Assembly: GCF_963169125.1 (NCBI RefSeq)
Contig: NC_084796.1
Coordinates: 213,593,948-213,657,947 of the forward strand
Length of the DNA: 64,000 nt
Reading direction: 5' to 3'
Source: Humulus lupulus
Taxonomy: Eukaryota; Streptophyta; Magnoliopsida; Rosales; Cannabaceae
The notes under the pieces are model-generated. The model was not told the origin of the DNA and ran no database searches. It saw only the letters and a program-made list of their open reading frames with translations. Positions 1 to 11,379 of the stretch are shown one piece after another; the first letter of the stretch is position 1, and each line of letters opens with the position of its first letter. The position numbers were made by a program, and so were the translations under genes.

Positions 1-2
1 AT

Positions 3-665
3 GTTAATGCCCTGAGTTAAGAAGAGTTTCAGACTCTGTTCAACGAGAAATATTACAATGATGCCATCAAGGCAGCTAAAACTGAGGAATTCATCAGGCT
101 ACTTCAGGGAAGTTTGTCAGTCACTGAGTATGCCTCAAAATTTGATCGTTTGGCAAAGTTTTCCATGGAGCTGGTGCCCACTGATGGGACTAGGAGAGAG
201 AGATTTTTGCAGGGGCTACAGCCCAGATTAGCCCGTGATGTACGTATCACCACTGTGGCTGGGGTTACTACCTATGCACAGGTGGTCGAGAAGGCACTCA
301 CAGCTGAGAGTGCAGAAAACAGGATTTGGCGTGACAGTGTAGCCAGAAAGGATTTCAGGAGGACAAGTCCTCCATTTGTGGGTTCTGGTAGAGGTATAGG
401 CCCCAGTGAGCAGAAGAGGAAGGTTCCTGACACCTTCCCAATTCCGAGTCCTGATAGGCAGCCCCGTGGTATTTCTATGGGTCATCCAGGTGGTAGTGAA
501 GCCTGGAAGTCTTATCCTGAATGCCCTAGATGCAAGAGGCATCATTTGGGAGAGTGTAGGGCAAGGGCCTGCTTCTCATGTGGAGTAGTGGACTATCTTA
601 AAAATGACTGCCCTAAGGCAAGAAAAGAAGAACCCAGGAAAGCGGACAGCTCAGCCCCAGCTTGA
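3..665 (+). pseudogene. gag: gypsy gag (capsid plus zinc knuckle), truncated
   Basis: The reading frame continues from the left edge and carries the retrotransposon gag domain (residues such as YASKFDRLAKF and RERFLQGLQP), then a basic linker and a CCHC zinc knuckle near 565-620 (ACFSCGVVDYLKNDCP, in which the usual histidine is replaced by tyrosine). Gag packages the element RNA into particles. A TAA lies at 18-20, and a TGA at 663-665 separates gag from the pol frame. The pol frame continues in the same phase, so in the ancestor this was one gag-pol ORF. Upstream residues are lost at the window edge. Confidence 0.88.
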
Positions 666-2552
666 GTGCTCCCATTGACTCAAGCAGAAGTTGAGGCTTC
701 TCCCTCAGTTGTTACAGGTCAACTTCTTAGTGCTGGAACCCCATATAATGTTTTGATTGATTATGGTGCTACACATTCTTTTGTTGCTAGTAGTATTATT
801 GATAGATTGTGTAGACCCTGTGATTTTTATGTTGTGGGGTTTGGAACTTTGTTACCCACTGGAGAGTTAGTGGTATCCAGGAGATGGGTCAGATCTTTGC
901 CAGTGATAGTGGAGGGCAGAGAGTTGTCAGTGGACTTGATAGAGTTGGTTATGACTAACTTTGATATGATATTAGGTATGGATTGGTTGGCAAAGTATGG
1001 GGCAACCATTGATTGTAGAAGTAAGATGGTCACCTTTGAGCCTGAAGGTGAGGATCCATTTGTGTTTGTTGGTACTATGCATGGACCTCGCATTCCTATG
1101 GTTTCCGTATTGAGGGCTAGGGATTTATTGCAAGGAGGTTGTATTGGATTCTTAGCTAGTGTGGTTGATACCACTCAAGTCGTGCCAGTGAGACCAGAAG
1201 ATACCAGACTTGTTTGTGAATTTCTGGATGTGTTTCCAAAAGATTTTCCAGGGTTGCCACCACACAGGGAAATTGAGTTCGTGATAGAACTGGCACCAAG
1301 GACGGAGCCAGTGTCTAGAGCGCCTTACAGAATGGCCCCAGCAGAGTTGAAAGAGTTAAAGGTACAGTTGCAAGAACTGTTAGATTTGTGTTTTATCAGA
1401 CCTAGTTTCTCACCTTGGGGTGAGCCAGTTCTGTTTGTGAAGAAAAATAATGGTTCTCTGAGAATGTGTATTGATTACAGAGAACTGAATAAGCTGATAA
1501 TTAAGAACAAGTATCCTTTGCCAAGGACAGATGATCTGTTCGATTTGTTGCAAAGTAAGAAGGTATTCTCAAAGATTGACCTTCGTTCTAGTTATCATCA
1601 GTTGATGGTCAAGGAAGGAGATATACCAAAGACTGCTTTTCATACCAGGTATAGGCATTATGAGTTCCTAGTTATGTCATTTGGATTGACCAATGCCCCT
1701 GCTGCTTTTATGGATTTGATGAACCGAGTGTTCAAGGATTATCTGGACCAATTTGTGATCGTCTTCATCGATGATATTCTGGTATATTCTCAGATTGAGT
1801 CAGAGCATGAGCAGCATCTGAGGTTGGTTCTACAGAGACTGAGGGAACACAGACTGTTTGCAAAGTTCAAGAAGTGTGAGTTCTGGTTATCTCAGGTATC
1901 CTTTCTTGGACATATTGTCAATAAAGAGGGGATTAAAGTAGATCCAGCAAAGATCGAAGCGGTCAGAGATTGGCCAAGGCCAAAGAATGCTTCTGAGGTT
2001 ATAAGTTTCCTTGGATTTGCAAGTTATTATAGACGTTTCGTGGAAGGGTTCTCAAAGATAGCTACTGCATTGACTGAACTGACACGCAAGAGCCAGAAAT
2101 TTGTGTGGTCAGATAAATGTGAGAACAGCTTCCAGGAACTAAAGCAGAGATTGATTACAGCTCCAATTCTGAGCCTTCCAACAGATCAGGAGAAGTTTGT
2201 GATTTATTGTGATGCTTCTCATCAGGGTTTGGGCTGTGTTCTAATGCAATCAGAGAAGGTAATTGCTTATGCTTCTCATCAGTTGAAGGAGTATGAAAGG
2301 AGATATCCTACTCATGATTTAGAGTTGGCCGTTGTGGTTTTTGCTTTAAAGATATGGAGGCATTATCTCTATGGAGAGAAGTGTGAGATCTATACAGACC
2401 ACAAGAGCTTGAAATACTTCTTCACCCAGAAGGACTTGAATATGAGGCAAAGGTGTTGGCCGGAGTTAGAAAAAGATTATGACTATGAGATTCTGTATCA
2501 TCCAGGAAAAGCCAACGTGGTAGCTGATACTTTAAGCCGGAAAGGTCCGTGA
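666..2552 (+). pseudogene. pol: gypsy pol: protease, reverse transcriptase, RNase H
   Basis: This open stretch of 628 codons is the best preserved part of the element. The aspartic protease motif reads DYGATHSF at codons 32-39, where DSGATHSF is the usual form, so the active-site serine is changed to tyrosine. Reverse transcriptase follows, with the catalytic FIDD box at codons 367-370 intact. RNase H begins near codon 510 and keeps its first aspartate in YCDAS at D516. The frame closes at a TGA at 2550. Sequence beyond the stop still reads as the RNase H-integrase linker up to the solo LTR at 2649. The protease change plus the stops flanking this ORF argue against function, though the RT core alone could fold. 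Confidence 0.9.
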
Positions 2553-2648
2553 CAGATTCATGGTATGAGGCTGATAGCCAAAGAGTTAGCTGATGATATG
2601 ACCAGAGCTGGTATAGAGTTGCTGGTGGGCCAATTGGCTAATATTACG

Positions 2649-3537
2649 TGTTTACCGAGTTTTTCGGAAACGAATACGAACGGAAAAATAAAAAGATAAG
2701 AACTGTAGAAGTGCAGAAATGTAAATAAACAAACAGTGTTTTTACGTGGTTCAGGCGTTAACGAGCCCTAGTCCACGAGTCGATGTTATTATACTTGTAG
2801 AGAATAACAGTCAAACAGCTGGTGTACAAGAAACTCACAACCTCACAGTGTTTCTCTCGGGTTCTCTTGGAGAAGATGAAGCTAGAGAGATTTTAGTAGA
2901 GTTCTTGCTATGTGATTTGTTGGCCGTCCCCACTATCGTAAAATGAGGGGGTCTTTATAGCTAGGGTTTTGGATTATGGTTTTTCTCTACTCACATGAGT
3001 CTTAATTACACCAGCCATAAATAGGGGATACAATTACCGTAGTCGCCTGGCTACCAGGCTCTATGTGGGTATATTTACGTGAAAGTATGGGGAATGCACA
3101 AAGGCAGCTGTCTTTTCCAAGTTGTCAGCGGAACAGTAGGCGAAATGGTACTTTTAGGCGTGCTGGGATGTGTGCGGCCTTGACCTGTCGGGCGTGTCAG
3201 GCGGGATTCTGTGTCAGGCGGATATCATTCCAACTATGCCTCCTCCATGACTCGACCGCTTGGTCTTGTTCCGTGCGAGGCACGGAACTGTTTCCGCGAA
3301 GGCAACCTGAAGAGCTTCTCCTGGAAGGAGCTTCCCCGAAGGATATCCCTTCGGGAGTCCGGGAGAGTTGACGAGCTTCCGTGTCGCGTTTGCTTGAAAG
3401 AGTAAGACGGACACTAAACGGGAGAGGCGAAGCCTTTCTGTCCATCCGCGAGCTCTGGTCACCTACCGTGAAAGACTTTGATAATTCTGCTTCCCCGAGG
3501 ATATCCATCTAAACGCTATCCGGAAATCTGGATAACA
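2649..3537. mobile_element. Solo LTR (889 bp) inside gypsy pol, TSD TTACG
   Basis: The block starts TGTTTACC and ends GGATAACA, an imperfect inverted terminal pair of the TG...CA type. It is flanked on both sides by the five bases TTACG (2644-2648 and 3538-3542). Removing it rejoins the RNase H-integrase linker of the gypsy element. It contains no internal region, which is the signature of unequal recombination between two LTRs. The segment ttttacgtggttcagg near 2740 resembles a sequence common in plant copia LTRs, so a Ty1/copia source is likely. ORFs seen in it on both strands have no recognisable domain. Confidence 0.88.
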
Positions 3538-3542
3538 TTACG

Positions 3543-4981
3543 CTACAATCTACGCTGTTAGAAAGAATTAAGGAGGGTCAACTGAGTGATCCACAGCTGA
3601 TCAAGATTAGAGAGGATGTTCTGGCTGGAGCATCCAGAGATTACACAGTGTCTGAGATAGGGTTGTTTAGATACAAGGGGCGGATATGTGTTCCGCTAGA
3701 CACTGCTTTGAGGCGAGAGATTCTGGATGAATCTCATACTACACCTTACTCCTTGCATCCAAGCACCACGAAGATGTATCAGGATGTGAGATCGATGTAT
3801 TGGTGGCCAGGGATAAAGAGAGATGTAGTAGAGTATGTGGCTAAGTACTTGACATGTCAACAGGTCTAGGTTGAGCATCAGAGGCCGGTAGGGCTACTGT
3901 AGCCTCTGGATATCCCAGAGTGGAAGTGGGAAGACATCACAATGGATTTTGTGGTGGGCTTACCCAGGACTGTTGGTCATCATGATTCTATTTGGGTGAT
4001 AGTGGACCGCTACATCAACTCAGCTCACTTTCTGCCAGTGAAGACTACTTATACAGTTGACCAGTATGCAGATCTCTATGTGAGAGAGATCGTGCGCCTC
4101 CATGGTGCGCCTAGGTCGATCGTGTCAGATCGGGACCCTACTTTTACTTCCAAGTTCTGGGGAAGATTGCAGAAAGCCATGGGGACACAACTGAAGTTCA
4201 GTACTGCTTATCATCCTCAGACAGATGGGCAATCTGAGAGGACGATCCAGATATTGGAAGACATGTTGCGGGCATGCGTGTTGGACTTTGGTGGATCTTG
4301 GAGTAAGTATCTGCCTTTGATAGAGTTCTCCTATAACAACAGTTATCATCTACCATTGGAGTTGAACCTTATGAGATGCGGTATGGTAGGAAATGCAGTT
4401 CTCCCATTCATTGGGATGAGACAGGTGAAAGGAGATACTTAAGTCCTGAGGCAGTTCAGAGGACCAGTGAGGCTATTGAGAAGATTAGAGCTCGGATGCT
4501 TGCTTCTCAGAGTAGGCAGAAAAGTTATGCAGATCCCAAGCGTAGGAACGTGGAGTTCCAAGTGGGAGACTAAGTCTTCCTTAGAGTCTCTCCATGGAAA
4601 GGGGTGAGAAGGTTTGGGAAGAAAGGCAAGCTGAGTCCTAGATTTGTAGGTCCATTTGAGATCCTGGAGAGGGTTGGTCAAGTGGCTTACAGATTCGCTT
4701 TGCCTCCGGCATGGTCGGCCGTGCATAATGTATTTCATGTTTCAGTTCTTCGGAGGTATGTATCTGATGTGAATCATATTTTGAGCTATGAGGATCTGGA
4801 GCTTGAGCTAAATCTCTCCTTTGAGGAGCAGCCGATCCAGATTCTTGACAGAAAAGATAAGGTCCTCAAGAATAAGACGATACCTTTGGTTAAGTTATTG
4901 TGGAGGAACAGCAAGGTCGAGGAAGCGACCTGGGAGCTGGAGTCAGATATGCTGAGTCAGTATCCCGAGTTGTTCAGGTAG
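3543..4981 (+). pseudogene. int: gypsy integrase with chromodomain
   Basis: The N-terminal HHCC zinc-binding module lies at about 3735-3865. It reads KYLTCQQV where the family has two cysteines, so one zinc ligand is lost. After stops at 3867 and about 3900, the DDE core begins at 3942 with MDFVVGLPRT, continues with IVSDRDPTF, and has the YHPQTDGQSER block that carries the catalytic glutamate region. A frameshift near 4363 moves the frame to the GRKCSSPIHWDETGER segment, and another stop occurs near 4570. The C-terminal SH3-like region and chromodomain occupy about 4604-4978. Integrase would insert element DNA, and the chromodomain would direct it to heterochromatin. The breaks make it non-functional. 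Confidence 0.9.
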
Positions 4982-5017
4982 ATTTCGAGGACGAAATTTC
5001 TGTAAGGAGGGGATAGT

Positions 5018-7405
5018 TGTAATGCCCCGAATTCTCTGATGAAGTTTAATGGCATGATTAGTAAGCCGGGAGGGCCATACTTGCTTAATTATGCCATTAA
5101 TTGATAGAATGCATGTATATGTAAATTATATTATAATATGATGTTAAATGCATGCATGCGGGTCCACATTATAATTACAAGGGTGTGCTGGTAATTTGGC
5201 CCGTTGAGGGTATAATTGTATATTTGTATGCATGTTGATGATATATGTTGAGACCACATTATAATGTCGGTTTGTTCGAGCTATTCGGCATGAGAGGATC
5301 TTGGAATATTGATTAGCGGTCTAGTCATAATAGGTTTAAGTTCGGGGCTCGGGATAAGTCTCGGGGTGATTTTAATTATTAGAGCGTTACTGGGAATTAA
5401 AGGGTAACGGGATATATATTATTGGTGTTTGAGATTATTGAGAATAGCAGGAATTGGAGAGCGTTAATTATGATTAACGAGATAGGTGGAAAATACCAAT
5501 TTTGCCCTTGGGGAGCTTTTGGAAACCTTTAATTGACCTAGGGGTATTTTGGTCTTTTTACCCCTAGGATAGATATAACTATTTTTGAGTTGAGAAAGAG
5601 GTCAAAAACAGAGTAACTTGGAGAGCTTTCCTGGACCTTCTTTCTCCTTCACTTTCTTTGTGATTTTTGAACCATTCTTGAGGATTCAAGCTTGGGAAGT
5701 AAGCCTTGGGAGTTTGGGAGTATGTTCCTCCAGTGAAGAGCATCATAAGCTGAGCTTTGGGTCAATTTCTAACCATTGAAACCTCTGGTTTGCCCTGTTT
5801 TAGTTCTGTTTTGCAGTTGTGATTTCTAGGTTGAATACTTGGTTTTGTTGGGAGTTTTGGCTAGGGTTCTTATGGTTGTGAAGTTTGGGGTATGTTAGGA
5901 TGGTTTTTGGGTTCATTTGGCACCGAAAATGGGATTTGGAAGCATTGGAATCAAGTTAGCATCGAAGGAGATGAAGAAGAAGAAGGTTTCAGGGGCATCT
6001 AGTCTGGAGGTAGCGCTATAGCGCCCACCCTAGGGCGCTACAGCGCTACCCAGGAGGTGTTTGGGCGTGTTGGGGGTTCTGAGAATAGCGCTGGGGCGCT
6101 GGGGATCAGCGCTGTAGCGCTACTCTGTTCCTTCAAAGTCCTGTTTTGGGTATTTTTAAGGGTTTTTTACTTGGGATTTCAATCCTTAAGGCCCGGGATC
6201 GAATCTACTCACTGTGTGGGCATGTTTCGAGGTCCCGAGAGTGGTGCTTAGGTTAAGACCCTTTCAATGTTGATTCTCATTAATGGAGGTTATAATTGGT
6301 TGTGATTAGGTAACCACTAAGGAACCAAAACGTTGATCGTTCTTAGGAGTCGTTCTTATTATATTTCTCGCTCGAAACTGAGGTAAGAAAATTGCACCCT
6401 GTATATGTGACATGCATGATTATTATTGAGGCATGTTGGTTGATAAATGTGGACATGGATTGCATATTAAATGCTAGCAAATATTGTTTACTTGTATATG
6501 GCACTGACTAGTCAGGGACACTGACCTAAGAGTCAGAAACGACATAAACATCTTGAACGCAGGGCCGAATGAAGATTAGATCTAATCGATAGCAGCGTTG
6601 AATGACTCTAAGGAATTAACGCTGGACTGACCCTAAGGTCGATGAATCTTATAAGTGCTTGGCTAGTCTAAGACTAGTTACTGAGAGCCAGGGCCAAAGG
6701 TCTAGGTGACCGTTCATCACATGGCTAGGGAACGATGTTCCAGGGTTATGACTCTATGGTCATGAGTAAGGCTATGTTGGTGACCAGTCACCATGCACCT
6801 ATCCTACTTCAAGCTAGTGAAAGGTTCACTTATCTGTTAAGCCCCGGTGACCCTATCGTCACAAGGCTAAAGGGAGTTGTACCCACATTAGTGACTTTTG
6901 CGACTGTCACCTACCTATTTTGGACTGATAGTCGTGAATGATTATTATGATCATTGTTGACATTATATCATGCTATATTGTGTTTTCTTGCTGGGCCTTG
7001 GCTCATGGGTTCTATGTGGTGCATGTAAAGGGAAAGAAAAGCTCACCCAGCCTTGAGTGGAGAGAGCTTAGGTGGTGATGTGTATATATGCGGCCGCTTG
7101 ACCACCACGGCCAAGGAGTTCTCAGAGGAACTAGGGGGTTTACCCTATTTTTACCGCTTAGGTCGACGGGTTTGTAATTTTGAAACAGTAGTGACCATTT
7201 TATATTGTAAATAACTTGTAAATTTTTTGATGAGCTCATGAGAATTTTATGTATTTAATAAAATATATCCTTTCCTTTTTATTGGTTTTCCATCTAGCCT
7301 GTTAATAACACTTAGAGCACGTTTTTAACCAAAGGACTCGGGTAGCGGGTCAAATTTCCGGTTCACTGATCACCGTAACTATTCTGGGGTAACCAGGGCT
7401 TTACA
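5018..7405 (+). repeat. 3' LTR (LTR A, about 2.39 kb) of the gypsy element
   Basis: It begins TGTAATGCCCC just after the polypurine tract and ends CAGGGCTTTACA, so it has TG...CA ends. The length of about 2.4 kb fits Tekay-clade LTRs. Alignable landmarks are shared with LTR B (7408-9681) and with the minus-strand solo LTR (51658-54076): a start of TGTAA(T/C)G, a segment GTGCCGGGAGGG-like, aaaact/attgCACCC after the transcribed leader, and an end of CCAGG-TTACA type. A GC-rich palindromic block made of AGCGCT units lies at about 6009-6130. The short ORFs seen inside it show no known domain. Confidence 0.88.
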
Positions 7406-7407
7406 GT

Positions 7408-9681
7408 TGTAACGACCCAAAATCACTAATGTGGCTTAAGGGCCCTAATTAGTGTGCCGGGAGGGCATAATTGGTTTATGTGTGAATTTATTGATTTAAT
7501 GCATGATTATATGATAAGCATGCTTGTATGATTACATGAATGTAAATGTGGTTAAATGTTATATTTGTGAGAACCACATTATTATGTGGGTAAATCTGTA
7601 GCGTGCGACTTGAGGCGATCCTAAGGAGCTAGTTAACGGGAAGTCACAACGGGGCTTAATATTTGACATGGGGTAAGTCAAGGGGAATTTGGGTATTAGA
7701 TGATTATTTTGGTTACCGGGTTATGGAAATAAATATATGGAGATATATTTGAGGTTAGTAGGCTTAGGCGGGAATATTGGCGAATTTTACCGTTTTGTCC
7801 TCGGGGACGGTTCCGGTACCCCGAGCCTCAAGATTGACTTAATTAAATAAGGTTAGACTAAACAAAATAGAAACCGGTAGAATAAAGCACAAACTGACCC
7901 ATTATTCTCCTCTTTTCCTTCTCTTCTCTTCTTAAGGAAACTACTGAAATCTAAGGGAATTGAGCTGGGAATTCAGTGATTTGGGCTAGAGTTTTGAGGA
8001 AATAGCTCAGTTTCTGCCAGGGAATTCAACCATAAACTAAGGTGAGCACTGAATTTCATTTTTGACTAGTTGATTATAAGGTTTATGGGTTGAAATCTAA
8101 GGGTTCCTAGGTTCTTAATCTCAAGGTTGAATTAAGGTGGAAAGCTTGGGAGTTGGCTTGGATTTTCCTTAAATAAGTGATTCTGCTGTGGAGGTAAGCT
8201 TGAATCCATAAATTAAAGACTGAATTCTGGTGTTCCATTGTTGGTTTTTTGTGTTCTTGAGTCCCTGGGTTTCAGAAATCAAAATGGGATTTTACTGAGT
8301 TTTAAGCTAGGTTTTCTGTTGGATTATGTTGCTAGAATCATGTTAAAAGTCTTGAGATCAATAGAGCTTGGAATTAGGGTGCTTTAGGGTGGTATTGAAT
8401 AAGGTTAGGATGTTATAAATGGTGGGTTTTCTGGGCACGAAGGGTTGGGCCACGGCTCTGTTCTAGAGCGTTGTGGCCCTACGATGCAAAGGAGCCAGGG
8501 AGGCTCTGTTGAAGGGGAGCGCCGCGGCGCCACAGGGCAGGGCCACAGCGTGTGCCTGCCTACAAAGAGGCTTAGCCTCTGTTTCATGGGCAGGCCACGG
8601 CTAGGTTTTAGGGGCCACAGCCCTTCGGTGCATTTTTTATCTTTTGGGGATTTTAAGCGCGGGAACCTAACCTAGGGTGCTCGGGATCGATTCCACCACC
8701 GTGTTTGGTGGAACTCAATGTCCCAGAAGTTAGTATTATACCCGGAAACCTTTACGTGAATATTAATGGAATCCATTACCTTGGTTGTGACTAGGTGTTA
8801 AGCTAGGGCTCGGGAAGCGGATCGTGCTCGAGGGACGTCACTTGTAATCAGTGAACGTGGAAATTAAAGGTAAGAAAACTGCACCCGGTTGTGTATTTAT
8901 GGTGGGACTAAGGGTTCCCTAATATGTATGCTTTGAAAGGGTGGTATTATGCCATGTAAACCGTAAGCCAATGGCCTAAGAATGCCAAGGGTTACACTAG
9001 AGCACAAGGCGCGTCTCGGCCACTGGTAGCCGAGGACAGCTTATTATGCACTGAGCTCGGTTTAAGCGGGCCGGATTCAGTGGGGTAAACAGAGGGTGCG
9101 GCCTAAGTTGTCGGCCCTAATTATCATGTGACTTGATTGTTATTAACATTTAGTTGCATCTTTGATTCTGAATATGTGCTATGTGATTAATGTGGAATGT
9201 TACGTGTCTAATCATGCTTAAAGGATTATTCATCTATTATTGATGGTTTGTGAAGCATATTATGTTTTCTTGCTGGGTCTTGGCTGACGGGTGCTACGTG
9301 GTACAGGTAAAGGCAAGGGCAAACTCGATCAGCCCTGACTTAGAGAGCTCTGTGAGTTGAATGTACATGACCAGCTGCTCAACCGCCACGGTTGAGGGGA
9401 AGACCGGAACAGGGGAACCAGAAATGTCTGTTTTGCCTTAGAATGGCTAATGGTTGTTTAAACTTTGGAAGTTTTGTAAACTGACTTTCGAACGTTGTTC
9501 CTTTTTGGGATCTCATGTATTAATTTTTTGTTATAAAGAATGTACACTTTTGAGACCAAAACCTTTTAACCTTAGTTCATTAGTGGTTTCAGTATCACGT
9601 TTTAACTAAATGACTTGGTTAGCAAGTCCAGCATCTATATAAACACACAGTGTAGCGGTCTTGGCTATCCAGGGTGTTACA
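7408..9681 (+). repeat. Second Tekay-type LTR (LTR B, about 2.27 kb), apparently solo
   Basis: It begins TGTAACGACCC two bases after LTR A ends, and finishes CCAGGGTGTTACA. It is clearly related to LTR A but only partly similar, and is closer to the minus-strand solo LTR at 51658-54076, which starts (in its own orientation) with almost the same bases. No gag-pol follows; the sequence to the right belongs to the MULE. I find no matching five-base duplication: the left flank reads ACAGT and the right flank ACGAC. It may have lost its flank when the element ending in LTR A inserted beside it. A GC-rich block with GGCCAC(A/G)GC units lies at about 8445-8625. Confidence 0.8.
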
Positions 9682-9924
9682 ACGACCAAGCATTTGTGGC
9701 TCAGATATTGTCAGAGTTTATGATCGGAGAAGGAAAATGAGAAGCACATTGAGCAAATGGACCAAACTTTGAGGAAACAACCCCAAAGAAAGTGAAGGAT
9801 AGGGATTTCCTTTTTAATCTGCAATATGTGTATGTGCCTGGTTTTTCTTTTTGTTGATTTTTGTTCATAGGATAGATCGGGGATGGGATATGAAGAAATC
9901 TAGGTTTATTTTCGAGATTTTTAT

Positions 9925-10380
9925 TCACCTCGATAGAAATCAATAGGCCTCGATAGTAACTGTTATATTATGACCTCGATAGGCCTCGATAGAATAAGAC
10001 ATATTGCTAATTTAGCACGTACCTCGATAGAGGTAGATATACTATGATTTTGCATTGCCTCGATAGAACTATGCATTTTCTGATTTTACATGGGCCTCAA
10101 TAGGCCTCAATAGAGGTAGATATATTATGATTTTTCATTGCCTCGATATGCCTCGATAGAACTATGCATTTTCTGACTTTACATGGGCCTCAATAGGCCT
10201 CGATAGTCCTCGATATGCCTCGATAGAATCTGGTAATTTTAGATTTTTCCTATGCCTCGATAGGCATGGATAGTAATGGTCATCATCAATATTGAGTGCT
10301 ACCTCGATAGGCCTCGACAGACCTCGATAGTGTATATGTTGTTTTATTTCTCCAAACCTCGATGGTCCTCGATAGTTACC
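9925..10380 (+). repeat. CCTCGATAGG motif array 1
   Basis: About fifteen copies of CCTCGATA, plus variants such as CCTCAATAG, CCTCGACAG and CCTCGATGG, occur in 450 bases, often as doublets CCTCGATAGGCCTCGATAG. The spacers are AT-rich and some recur (for example gaactatgcattttctga twice). All copies run in plus orientation. The array stops about 40 bases before a perfect polypyrimidine-cag acceptor in front of the DUF1985 start codon at 10419, so it probably lies in an intron or leader of that gene. Confidence 0.9.
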
Positions 10381-10418
10381 AGATTGTTTAAAATTGTATT
10401 TTTAACATTTTTTTTCAG

Positions 10419-11282
10419 ATGCCTGATTTGATTGTGCCATTGGAGAAGCACTTTCTTGGTCGTGTCACCAATAGGGGTAATGCTTACTTAGAAACCCTTA
10501 TAGAGCAGTTTAAGAGGCACGGGCTAACTGAACAGGCAGAGGCATGCTCGTTGGGACAGTTCTTCAAGGCTAAGCCCTTTAGTTTTTCTGGGGTTCTACT
10601 GCATCAACTTATGTTGCAGAAGGTGGAAAGAAAGAAGGTTGAAGAGGGCTAGTTCTACTTGGGCAACATTCTTTGCAAATTTGGGATTGCAGAGTTTTCC
10701 CTAGTCACCGGACTGAATTTTGGGAACACCCCGTCCCCAGACGAGTTAAGAGAGCATCTTTCAAGTGATCGGATCATCCAGTAATACTTTAATGGTTATT
10801 CGAAGGTTAGTTTTGGTCAGTTGGAAGATGCTTTAAAGGCCTCGACAAACTCATAAGATGCATTTAAGCTGGGTTTGTGTTATTTGATAGAGGGGGTACT
10901 GAATGCCCCAGAGAAGACAACGACGAAATGAGGTAATTCCCTGGAGATGGTTGAGGATCTTGACTACTTTTTCAAGTATATGTGGGGGAAGTTGTCCTTC
11001 AAGAAGGTTATTAGAGGAGTTCACAAGGACATGCAGAAGCAATTGATCCATTACGAGGAGAAGAAGAAAGATGGTTCAAGAAAAAAATAGAAGGATTCGA
11101 AGTATAGTTTCTATGGCTATGCCCTCGCACTTCTGTACTGGGCTTTTGAGGTCATGTCAGCTATTGGGAGTAAGTTCAGTGAGAATAGTGGGAACCAGAT
11201 TCCCAGGATGATTAGCTGGGCTACGAAGACTGATATCACTCTTTCGACAGCTGAGTAGGTTCCTATATTCGCCAAGTATCGA
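10419..11282 (+). pseudogene. DUF1985-domain part of the MULE Ulp1-like gene
   Basis: From ATG 10419 the frame carries a DUF1985-type domain: residues FSFSGVLLHQLMLQKV are followed by YLGNILCKFGIAEFSLVTGLN, the typical two-block pattern. DUF1985 is usually found ahead of a C48 (Ulp1) peptidase in plant transposon genes; its biochemical role is unknown. A polypyrimidine tract and cag precede the ATG directly. At least six in-frame stops break the frame (for example at 10650, 10782 and 10855), several of them in positions compatible with C-to-T or G-to-A decay. The exon appears to end at a GTAAGT donor at 11283. This identification is from the residue pattern only. Confidence 0.75.
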
Positions 11283-11379
11283 GTAAGTTCCACTTTATCT
11301 TGTGAAATGTCACAAATTAATTGATTAACGATTTATTTTATTAATGTTTTTCTGACACATGTTATTCGACCATGAAGTT

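Larger units (their letters stand above)
1..5017 (+). mobile_element. Ty3/gypsy (Tekay-like chromovirus) internal region, 5' end outside window
   Basis: The internal part of an LTR retrotransposon reads gag, zinc knuckle, protease, reverse transcriptase, RNase H, integrase and a C-terminal chromodomain in that order. Integrase downstream of RNase H marks Ty3/gypsy, and a terminal chromodomain-like segment (residues such as KLLWRNSKVEEATWE) marks a chromovirus, most like the Tekay/Del clade. A purine-rich tract (aaggagggga, about 5004-5013) precedes the 3' LTR at 5018, as expected for plus-strand priming. The 5' LTR and primer site lie left of the window. The element is dead: there are in-frame stops at 18-20, 663-665, 2550-2552 and 3867-3869, a stop at about 3900, a frameshift near 4363, another stop near 4570, and a solo LTR at 2649-3537. 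Clade assignment is from memory of conserved motifs. Confidence 0.93.

Noticed and set aside
3063..3508. Overlapping ORFs on both strands inside the 889-bp solo LTR
   Set aside because: They lie fully within an LTR with a clear target duplication, overlap each other on opposite strands, and have no recognisable domain or splice context.
6057..6251. Short ORF in LTR A, and similar ones in LTR B (8405-8675)
   Set aside because: They fall in the GC-rich leader cassette of LTRs, show no conserved motif, and no related ORF exists in the sister LTR.
9925..10380. The CCTCGATAGG array as a telomere-like or CRISPR-like repeat
   Set aside because: The unit does not resemble the plant telomere repeat. 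Spacing is irregular, spacers are partly repeated, and a CRISPR array is not expected in a plant nuclear genome.
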